Shown here: positions 57,392 through 64,000 of the stretch, piece by piece
Layout of the letters: every line of letters starts with the position of its first letter
How positions within the stretch are numbered: position 1 is the stretch's first letter
Assembly: GCF_011752975.1 (NCBI RefSeq)
Contig: NZ_VWWP01000003.1
Coordinates: forward strand, 496,001 to 560,000
DNA from: Chryseobacterium sp. Tr-659
GTDB lineage: Bacteria > Bacteroidota > Bacteroidia > Flavobacteriales > Weeksellaceae
DNA: 64,000 bases
Direction: 5' to 3'
The notes under the pieces: model-generated
What the model was told of the DNA's origin: nothing
What the model saw: only the letters and a program-made list of their open reading frames with translations
Databases searched by the model: none
Program-made: the position numbers and the translations under genes

Positions 57392-58513
57392 GTGAAGGAA
57401 CTTCATATCATATCATTCAACTATCCCTACCCTCCTTCTTATGGTGGAATTATTGATGTATTTTATAAGATCAAAGCTTTGTCTGACCTGGGAATAAAGA
57501 TCCATCTTCATTGTTTTGTAGATCAGATTCCTGAAAGAATTGATCCGGAAGTAGAAGAAAACACAGAAAATATATTTTTTTATAAAAAGAAGAAGAATCC
57601 ACTTCTTTATTTCTCAGGAACCCCATTTGCTGCAGCTATAAGAGATTCTGAGTTGCTTCTTACCCATCTGGAAAAGATCAAAGCTCCAATTTTGTTTGAA
57701 GGCCTTCAGACAACCTATGTTATAAAGTTTTTAAAAGGCAGAGGGCATCAACTTTATCTTCGTCATCACAATAACGAAACAGCATATTATAAAGGCCTAT
57801 CTCTATCGGAAAAAAATATTTTTAAAAAGATTATTTACAGCATTGAATCTTTAAAATATACAGGATATCAGAAAAAGCTTTTAAAGAAGTTTAACACCGT
57901 ATTCTGTCTTTCTGAAAAAGAATATCATGAAGTAGAAACATACTCGAATAATGCGCAGCTGATTCATATCTTTCATGGCAACTCATCAGTAAAACAATTA
58001 GATAAAAAGGGAAAATATTTTCTTTTTCATGGAGATCTCACCACCGCAGATAACAAAAAGGCTCTGGAGGAAACGATTGATCTTTTTAAAAGTCTTCCTC
58101 ACTATCAATTGAAGGTAGCTTCCGACCGTGCCAGTGAGGATATTAAAAAGAAGATTTCTGCAGTTGAAAATATCAGCCTCACTCCTATTCAAACTACAGA
58201 AAACCTCCATCATTTATTGAATGGGGCACACGCCAACATTTTGCTTTCTTATCAGAATTCCGGCACAAAAGTGAAGCTTTTCAACACTCTTTATAACAGC
58301 CGTTTTGTGATCATTAACGAAAATATTACCGACGATGCAGATCTTATCAAACTCTGCCTGTATGGCTCTGAAACGGAGGAAATCCGCAGACAAATCATTA
58401 TTGCTGCAACAAAAGATTATAATGACACCGAAAACAGGAAGAAAGTTTTAGAAAGAAAACATTCTGATGCTTCTAAAGCCGAAGAAATTATTGCAACTAT
58501 TTTTAAAGATTAA
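57392..58513 (+). CDS. Glycosyltransferase (GT-B type) starting at GTG
   Basis: 373 residues. The N-terminus (ELHIISFNYPYPPSYGGIIDVFYKIKAL) shows the Gly-rich first turn of GT-B enzymes, and the C-terminal half (FLFHGDLTTADNKKALEETIDLF, then NSGTKVKLFNTLYNSRFVI) is the nucleotide-sugar half. A longer frame starts in the terminator of the tRNA unit, so the GTG at 57392 just after a -7 box is preferred. It belongs to the same surface-glycan region as the GT9 and GT4-like genes, and it overlaps the 3' end of the convergent GT9 gene by 11 bases. Confidence 0.84.
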   Translation: MKELHIISFNYPYPPSYGGIIDVFYKIKALSDLGIKIHLHCFVDQIPERIDPEVEENTENIFFYKKKKNPLLYFSGTPFAAAIRDSELLLTHLEKIKAPILFEGLQTTYVIKFLKGRGHQLYLRHHNNETAYYKGLSLSEKNIFKKIIYSIESLKYTGYQKKLLKKFNTVFCLSEKEYHEVETYSNNAQLIHIFHGNSSVKQLDKKGKYFLFHGDLTTADNKKALEETIDLFKSLPHYQLKVASDRASEDIKKKISAVENISLTPIQTTENLHHLLNGAHANILLSYQNSGTKVKLFNTLYNSRFVIINENITDDADLIKLCLYGSETEEIRRQIIIAATKDYNDTENRKKVLERKHSDASKAEEIIATIFKD

Positions 58514-59474
58514 CAGCCTCTACAACCTTCTGAATATTAAATTCTTCCAGGCAGGCCCAATCTCCCCTATAACATTCTTTATCACCGAAAACGGAACATG
58601 GTCTGCAGGTAAGATCTTTTACCTGAACAACATCGTCTTCACTCTGCCCAAACCCTAAAAATCCGGCGTAAGGATGTGTAGCTCCCCATATGGAAACACA
58701 TCGGGTTCCTACGAGGCTTGCCAGGTGCATATTGGCAGAGTCCATAGAAATCATCAGTTCAAGTTCTGAAATTTTATTAAGTTCTTCAGTAAGGTTCAGT
58801 TTCCCGGAAAGATTTTTGGTATTGGGAATCTGACTCTCCCATTGTTCAAGAGTCTCGGTTTCTTTTTTTCCGCCTCCAAAGAAATATAGGGTATGTTTCT
58901 GAGCAAGAATCCTTGCTAATTCATAAGACTTTTCCAAAGGAAGCATTTTCCCTTTATGTTGGGCAAAAGGGGCAAATCCAATCCCTGATTTATGCTTAGA
59001 AACGGGTCTGAGCTGATGGGAAAGTTCTACTTTGAATCCCATCTTACGAAAAACATCAGCATAACGCTCCACTGTTCTTTTCAGCTGGACTTTTTCAAGG
59101 TTCCAGACATCCGTAAGGTGCTCTTTCTCTTCTTTTCCTTTATCGATTTTGAAAACCTTAAGTCCTTTCCTTATATATATCTTATCCAGGATCTTTGTCC
59201 TGATAACATCATGAAGATTGGCAATACAATCCGGATTAAATTCACTGATCAGCTCATTGCTCAGCTTTCTCAGTCCAAAGAACCCTTTATAATCATCCAA
59301 ATCAATTCCTTTGAATGTAACGTTAGGAACTCCCGCAAACAGGGCTTCAAAATTTTTTCTGGAAACCATAATAATTTCCACACCGGGGTTCTGCTCCAGA
59401 AATTCTCTGAAAACAGGGACAGTCATCGCAACGTCTCCGAATGCGGAAAAACGATATGCTAAAATTTTGGTCAC
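58503..59474 (-). CDS. Glycosyltransferase family 9 (heptosyltransferase-like)
   Basis: 323 residues. The start ILAYRFSAFGDVAMTVPVFREF and the block IGFAPFAQHKGKMLPLEKSYELARIL, then ISMDSANMHLASLVGTRCVSIWGATHPYAG are typical of GT9. A Cys-rich C-terminus (CRPCSVFGDKECYRGDWAC) matches the family. It probably adds a heptose or similar sugar to LPS core. It is 2 bases from the sufE-like gene. Confidence 0.92.
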   Translation of the reverse strand: MTKILAYRFSAFGDVAMTVPVFREFLEQNPGVEIIMVSRKNFEALFAGVPNVTFKGIDLDDYKGFFGLRKLSNELISEFNPDCIANLHDVIRTKILDKIYIRKGLKVFKIDKGKEEKEHLTDVWNLEKVQLKRTVERYADVFRKMGFKVELSHQLRPVSKHKSGIGFAPFAQHKGKMLPLEKSYELARILAQKHTLYFFGGGKKETETLEQWESQIPNTKNLSGKLNLTEELNKISELELMISMDSANMHLASLVGTRCVSIWGATHPYAGFLGFGQSEDDVVQVKDLTCRPCSVFGDKECYRGDWACLEEFNIQKVVEAVNL

Positions 59475-59476
59475 GG

Positions 59477-59896
59477 TTATGATTTCAGTTGATAAGCAAC
59501 TGCATAAAACTTAATCTGTTTGGTCATCGCCATCAGTCCGTTAGCTCTGGATGGTGAAAGGAATTCCTGCAATCCGATCTCTGCAATAAAATCAAAATCA
59601 GAATCCAGAATCTCCTGAGTGGAATGCCCACTATAAATGCTTACTAAAAGAGATACGATACCTTTGGGTAAAATACCATCTGAATCGGCATTAAAGAAAA
59701 GTTTTCCGTCTTTAAATTCGGCATCAATCCAAACTTTACTCTGGCAGCCCTTAATCAAATTTTCTTCTGTCTTCTTGTCTTCCGGTAATCCTTTCAGCTC
59801 TTTTCCAAGATCAATAATGTACTCGTACTTTTGCTCCCAGTCGTCAAGAAATGCGAATTCATCGATTATTTCCTGCTGTTTTTCTTTAATGGTCAT
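59477..59896 (-). CDS. sufE: SufE-family cysteine desulfurase activator
   Basis: 139 residues. The active Cys51 is in LIKGCQSKVW, the SufE motif, followed by FNADSDGILPKGIVSLLVSIYSGHS and the end AMTKQIKFYA. It takes sulfur from SufS and passes it to the SUF scaffold. A sufT-like gene is at 13538, not linked. It is 2 bases from the GT9 gene, so they may share an mRNA by chance. Confidence 0.93.
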   Translation of the reverse strand: MTIKEKQQEIIDEFAFLDDWEQKYEYIIDLGKELKGLPEDKKTEENLIKGCQSKVWIDAEFKDGKLFFNADSDGILPKGIVSLLVSIYSGHSTQEILDSDFDFIAEIGLQEFLSPSRANGLMAMTKQIKFYAVAYQLKS

Positions 59897-59941
59897 TTTA
59901 AATCAAATTTCTTTATGCAAAGATAACCAATTTTGTAAAAT

Positions 59942-61039
59942 TTATTTACGGGATGCTTTCTCAAAAAGTTGCAAAATCTTTATTTCTTCATTCTCCCAAC
60001 AGAATACATCTGCAGCTTTGTTCAGCTCTTCCTGATAATACCGCCTTCCTCTGCTAAGAATCAGATTAATTGCTTTTTCAATTGTTTCCGGCTGGTGGTC
60101 ACTTACAACTTCACCTACATGGAATTGGTTTCTGATACGCTGCATTTCCGGAAAATTGATCATAACCAAAGGTACTCTGGACTGAATATAATCACAAACC
60201 TTATTAGGCAGGGAATAATAATAGCTTACTCCGTTATTTTCTTCAAGACTAAATCCTGCATCAGCCGTTTTTGTGATCTCTCTGAGATTATCTGGCTTCA
60301 ATTTACCCAGAAAAAATACTTTATCCTGTAATTCTTCCTGAACAACAAGCTGTTCATATTCTTTTTTCTTTGGCCCATCACCCGCAATCTTAAGAACCGC
60401 ATCTTTAATATGATGCATGGCTTTAATCATTTTTTCAATTCCTCTGGATTGGTTGATTGCTCCCTGATACAGAATTATTTTAGGATGATTGTCCGGAATT
60501 TCAGGAACAGAACTAATTTTTCTCGGAATATTTCTTACCACTACCGGACTCACATTATATTTCTCATGAAACCATCCGGCATAGCTTTCACTTTCCGTCA
60601 TCATAAATTCTACTTTTGGAACAAGGTTTCTTTCCAATACTCTCCAGAATTTCTGTGAAAATCGGTTTTGTACCGATGGCATTTCCGTAAAAATTTCGTG
60701 GCTGTCAAAAACCAGGGGAATATTCATTTTTTTGGCAATGAGATAATTTGGCAGAAGTGCGTCTATATCATTGGCATGAAGGATAGTATCTTTGTCCGCT
60801 TTTTTTTTCAGTTCATGATAAAGCTTCCAGTTGAATTCAAAATAAGCAGTCTTTAAAGTTTTAGACTTCAGCGTTATTCTGGAAAAAGGATAAGGGCGTT
60901 CCATTTTCTCATTCCCTCCCCAATCATTTCCTATCAGTTCTACAGGATATCCGTTATCAAAAAGGGTTTTACAAACCTTTTCAATTCTCTGATCGGTATA
61001 CAGGCTGCTGAAGGCAGATACTATTATTTTCTTCTTCAT
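59942..61039 (-). CDS. Glycosyltransferase family 4-like
   Basis: 365 residues. The N-terminal part (YPVELIGNDWGGNEKMERPYPF) and C-terminal GT-B half (KIILYQGAINQSRGIEKMIKAM, VLKIAGDGPKKKEYEQL, and SLPNKVCDYIQSRVPLVMINFP) match GT4 enzymes. It likely builds surface polysaccharide. Its start overlaps the small membrane gene at 61036 by 4 bases, so the two are coupled. Confidence 0.9.
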   Translation of the reverse strand: MKKKIIVSAFSSLYTDQRIEKVCKTLFDNGYPVELIGNDWGGNEKMERPYPFSRITLKSKTLKTAYFEFNWKLYHELKKKADKDTILHANDIDALLPNYLIAKKMNIPLVFDSHEIFTEMPSVQNRFSQKFWRVLERNLVPKVEFMMTESESYAGWFHEKYNVSPVVVRNIPRKISSVPEIPDNHPKIILYQGAINQSRGIEKMIKAMHHIKDAVLKIAGDGPKKKEYEQLVVQEELQDKVFFLGKLKPDNLREITKTADAGFSLEENNGVSYYYSLPNKVCDYIQSRVPLVMINFPEMQRIRNQFHVGEVVSDHQPETIEKAINLILSRGRRYYQEELNKAADVFCWENEEIKILQLFEKASRK

Positions 61040-61263
61040 TTATCTTTCTTATCTAATATTAAATGATAAACCTGAATGAAGCAAATTAGCCCATTGGGTA
61101 TAATAACCGGCCACAGTGGCCCGCTAAAGAACCCATAAATGACAAAACACATACAGCCAATCATGTTGACAATTCGGATTTTTCTTACATCTTTCAGTAT
61201 GAAACTCAATACGATAAAAACAGAAGCAGAATAGCCGATATAAGTAGTGATCTCAGGATTCAT
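61036..61263 (-). CDS. Small YgjV/SemiSWEET-like membrane protein
   Basis: 75 residues with two or three hydrophobic helices: IGYSASVFIVLSFILKDVRKIRIVNMIGCMCFVIYGFF, then WPVIIPNGLICFIQVYHLI. The PQ-loop-like pattern and Pro-Asn near the end suggest a half-transporter that would work as a dimer; SemiSWEETs have 85-100 residues. It could also be a YgjV-type protein of unknown role. It is the first gene of the unit with the GT4 gene. Confidence 0.75.
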   Translation of the reverse strand: MNPEITTYIGYSASVFIVLSFILKDVRKIRIVNMIGCMCFVIYGFFSGPLWPVIIPNGLICFIQVYHLILDKKDK

Positions 61264-61414
61264 GGGGAAAATTTAAGGATAACAAACTTAATCATTTTCA
61301 ATAAGATAATAAAATTTTTTCTGCCATAAAGTCATTAATTGATTTTTGGTAAAATATTTGTAATTTAGATAATGAATAAAAGGTAATGTTGCCTTTGTTC
61401 TAATGAGATATATT

Positions 61415-63949
61415 ATGGATTATAAGTTTTCACAAGGTTTGAGCCAGGTGTTCAAACAAAGCAAAAGCGAAGCTAAAAGGCTGAAAAGTGAATTTCTTAA
61501 TACAGAACATCTACTTTTAGGTATTATAAAAACGGAAAACTCTGCAAAAGAAATCCTTCAAAACCTTAATGCGGATTTAACACAAATCAGAAGAAAAATT
61601 GAAACTCTAAATACAGCAAGTCTTAATCCTATTTCTGAGGAGGTTACCAATATTTCTTTCACCAAAATGGCGGATCATGCCATTAAACGTGCGGAGTTAG
61701 AATGCCGACAATACAAAAGCAATGAGATTAATACCGTTCACCTGCTTTTAGGTATTCTTTATAAATATGAGGACCCTACTTCAAATATTCTGGGAGCTTA
61801 TGACATCGACTATGAAGGAGTTTCAAGAGAGTACCAGACTATGCTTAAAAATTCCGGGCAGTCGCCACAAATGAGTGCTTATGACGATGATGATGAGAGA
61901 GAAGAATTTGAGCAAATGAGAAAGCCTACAGGAAATTTAGGTTCTGCAAAAAGTAAAACTCCTACTTTGGATAACTTTGGTAGAGACCTTACTTCTTTGG
62001 CCAGAGATGGAAAACTGGACCCTGTGATCGGGCGTGAAAAAGAAATTGAGAGAGTTTCTCAGATCTTATCACGAAGAAAGAAAAACAACCCGCTTCTTAT
62101 CGGGGAGCCTGGAGTTGGTAAATCTGCGATCGCCGAAGGTCTGGCATTAAGAATTCAACAGAAAAAAGTATCAAGGGTTCTTTACGGAAAACGAGTGATC
62201 ACTTTAGATCTGGCAAGTTTAGTTGCCGGAACAAAATACCGTGGTCAGTTTGAAGAAAGAATGAAGGCCATCATGACGGAACTGGAGAAAAACAGAGATG
62301 TTATCTTATTCATTGATGAGCTTCATACAATTGTGGGAGCAGGAAGTTCTACAGGAAGTCTGGATGCTTCCAATATGTTCAAACCGGCTTTGGCAAGAGG
62401 AGAAATTCAATGCATCGGGGCTACCACTCTGGATGAGTACCGTCAGTATATTGAAAAAGACGGAGCTTTAGAAAGAAGATTCCAGAAAGTAATGGTGGAA
62501 CCTACTTCTATTGATGAAACGATTCAGATTCTGAACCAGATCAAAGATAAGTATGAAGAACACCACAATGTAATTTATACGCCGGAAGCTATTGCAGCGT
62601 GTGTCAATCTGACATCGAGATATATTACAGACCGTTTCTTACCGGACAAAGCTATTGATGCTATGGACGAAGCAGGTTCAAGAGTTTATATCAAGAATAT
62701 GAAAGTTCCTACAGAGATCATTGATTTTGAAAAGAAAATTGAAGATATCAAAGAACTGAAACAGAAAGCTGTAAAAGCTCAGGATTATCTTGAAGCAAGA
62801 AAGCTTAAAGATGAAGAGGAACGTCTTCAGATGGAACTGAATGCTGCTCAGGAAAAATGGGATAAAGATGTAAAAGAGAAGAAAGAAACCGTAACGGAAG
62901 AAAATGTAGCGGAAGTGGTTTCTATGATGAGTGGAGTTCCTGTAACTAAAGTAGGCAAAAACGAACTTGACAAGCTTGCCCAAATGGATGAGAAGCTGAA
63001 CGGAAAAGTAATTGGCCAGGAAGATGCAGTGAAAAAAGTAGTGAAGGCTATCCAAAGAAACAGAGCTGGTCTTAAAGATCCGAACCGTCCAATTGGTACA
63101 TTTATTTTCCTTGGAACAACCGGTGTTGGTAAGACGGAATTGGCTAAAGTAATGGCAAGAGAGCTTTTTGAATCCGATGAATCTCTGATCAGAATTGACA
63201 TGAGTGAATACATGGAGAAATTTGCGGTTTCAAGATTAGTTGGTGCGCCTCCGGGATATGTTGGATATGAAGAAGGAGGTCAGTTAACAGAAGCTGTAAG
63301 AAGAAAACCTTATGCGGTGGTTCTTTTGGATGAGATTGAAAAAGCTCACCCGGATGTATTCAATATTCTGTTGCAGATCCTTGATGAAGGTCACGTTACA
63401 GACAGCTTAGGAAGAAAGATTGACTTTAGAAATACCATCATTATTCTTACTTCCAATATCGGAACAAGAGATCTTAAAGATTTTGGGGATGGTGTAGGAT
63501 TTGGAACTTCAGCTAAGAAGACAAGTTCAGATACCAGAGCAAGAAGTACAATTGAGAGCGCTCTTAAAAAAGCATTTGCTCCTGAATTCCTAAACAGAAT
63601 TGATGATATTGTAATCTTTAACTCTCTTGTACAGGATGATATCAAGAAGATTATTGATATTGAGCTGAATAAACTTTATGGCAGACTTGAAAAATTAGGA
63701 TATAAAGTAGAATTAACTGAAGATGCTAAAAACTTTATTTCTGAAAAAGGATGGGATAAAGATTTCGGAGCGAGACCATTGAAACGTGCGATTCAGAAGT
63801 ACATTGAGGATTTATTAGCAGAAATGCTGGTTAATAAACAATTGAACGAAGGAGAAACCGTAGTTCTTGACCTTAATGAAGCGAAAGACGGATTGGTGGG
63901 AAAAACTTCAAAACCTAAGAAGTCATCAACTGCTGAAAAGTCTTCTTAA
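61415..63949 (+). CDS. clpC: ATP-dependent Clp protease ATPase subunit ClpC
   Basis: 844 residues from the ATG at 61415 (MDYKFSQGLSQVF), which removes four residues (MRYI) unusual for the family. The N-terminal repeats bind substrates, the AAA-1 Walker A GEPGVGKSAIAEG is near residue 230, the middle helical part has the UVR-like segment (about 420-460), and AAA-2 Walker A GTTGVGKTELAK is near 566. A VGF ClpP-docking-like loop (DGVGFGTS) lies near 690. It unfolds proteins for ClpP. A terminator begins at the window edge. Confidence 0.95.
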   Translation: MDYKFSQGLSQVFKQSKSEAKRLKSEFLNTEHLLLGIIKTENSAKEILQNLNADLTQIRRKIETLNTASLNPISEEVTNISFTKMADHAIKRAELECRQYKSNEINTVHLLLGILYKYEDPTSNILGAYDIDYEGVSREYQTMLKNSGQSPQMSAYDDDDEREEFEQMRKPTGNLGSAKSKTPTLDNFGRDLTSLARDGKLDPVIGREKEIERVSQILSRRKKNNPLLIGEPGVGKSAIAEGLALRIQQKKVSRVLYGKRVITLDLASLVAGTKYRGQFEERMKAIMTELEKNRDVILFIDELHTIVGAGSSTGSLDASNMFKPALARGEIQCIGATTLDEYRQYIEKDGALERRFQKVMVEPTSIDETIQILNQIKDKYEEHHNVIYTPEAIAACVNLTSRYITDRFLPDKAIDAMDEAGSRVYIKNMKVPTEIIDFEKKIEDIKELKQKAVKAQDYLEARKLKDEEERLQMELNAAQEKWDKDVKEKKETVTEENVAEVVSMMSGVPVTKVGKNELDKLAQMDEKLNGKVIGQEDAVKKVVKAIQRNRAGLKDPNRPIGTFIFLGTTGVGKTELAKVMARELFESDESLIRIDMSEYMEKFAVSRLVGAPPGYVGYEEGGQLTEAVRRKPYAVVLLDEIEKAHPDVFNILLQILDEGHVTDSLGRKIDFRNTIIILTSNIGTRDLKDFGDGVGFGTSAKKTSSDTRARSTIESALKKAFAPEFLNRIDDIVIFNSLVQDDIKKIIDIELNKLYGRLEKLGYKVELTEDAKNFISEKGWDKDFGARPLKRAIQKYIEDLLAEMLVNKQLNEGETVVLDLNEAKDGLVGKTSKPKKSSTAEKSS

Positions 63950-63983
63950 TCTTAAATAATTAATTTAATTTCAATAAAAAAGC

Positions 63984-64000
63984 ACCAGGAATTTCCTGGT
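63984..64000 (+). terminator. Terminator stem cut by the window end
   Basis: accaggaa and ttcctggt (63984-63991 and 63993-64000) pair perfectly around one base and follow the clpC stop after 34 bases. The T-run would lie outside the window. Confidence 0.7.

Noticed and set aside
57067..57456. An open frame running through both tRNA genes, with a repeated protein segment
   Set aside because: The repeat is simply the two identical tRNA-Val genes read as protein.

Overview
The window looks like chromosomal DNA of a flavobacterium of the Chryseobacterium / Elizabethkingia type (Bacteroidota, Weeksellaceae). The evidence is the AT-rich sequence, the lack of Shine-Dalgarno sites, many start codons about 17-20 bases after a TAnnTTTG box (the Bacteroidota -7 promoter element), and gene families typical of that group (AraC proteins with TPR and membrane parts, DUF6268, DUF6973, a YARHG lipoprotein, GG-leader peptides). 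Most of it is ordinary housekeeping sequence. No rRNA, transposase, phage module or CRISPR array was seen.

Layout. 1-5.1 kb: a cut-off membrane protein, a universal stress protein, a CPBP protease, and a four-gene set (lipoprotein, membrane protein, histidine kinase, NarL-type regulator). 5.1-9.3 kb: a caspase-like protease and a trypsin/V8-like protease that share a short leader repeat, then a membrane-anchored TPR-AraC regulator. 9.3-10.1 kb: a gene-poor gap with a promoter and a terminator but no convincing gene. 10.1-11.7 kb: two paralogous secreted C1q-like proteins. 11.9-13.9 kb: an operon of a zincin-like protein, CsaA, an exonuclease and SufT. 14-17.8 kb: sulfurtransferase, HMG-CoA lyase, peptidase T and a secreted protein. 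17.9-18.6 kb: two tandem copies of a Cys-rich precursor-peptide cassette. 18.7-30.8 kb: a porin, a LytS/LytTR two-component pair, an efflux pump, an AraC regulator, ThiL, a thioesterase, a flavoprotein, lipoproteins and two thioredoxin-fold proteins. 30.8-31.4 kb: two further short GG-leader peptide genes too small for routine gene calling.

31.4-44.4 kb: MutS, an acetyltransferase, a cupin-like protein, a bestrophin, a TrmH-type methyltransferase, CBS protein plus NAD kinase, fructose-bisphosphate aldolase, AccD, a nucleoside-gate transporter, and a four-helix-bundle (IVP/Avd-like) gene next to a 7-bp tandem repeat. 44.4-47.1 kb: a TonB-ExbD-ExbB operon. 47.3-57.1 kb: a DUF885 peptidase, DinB, endonuclease III without an iron-sulfur motif, a peroxiredoxin, mannose-1-phosphate guanylyltransferase, SprT, TolC and FolC. 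57.1-57.3 kb: two identical tRNA-Val genes. 57.4-61.3 kb: three glycosyltransferases, SufE and a small membrane protein. 61.4-64 kb: ClpC.

The most interesting parts are the paired caspase and trypsin-like proteases (a possible cytoplasmic protease cascade), the two unrelated sets of precursor peptides with no exporter gene beside them, and the promoter-terminator unit in the 9.6-10.0 kb gap. Two essential-type enzymes, AccD and endonuclease III, lack their usual metal-binding cysteines.
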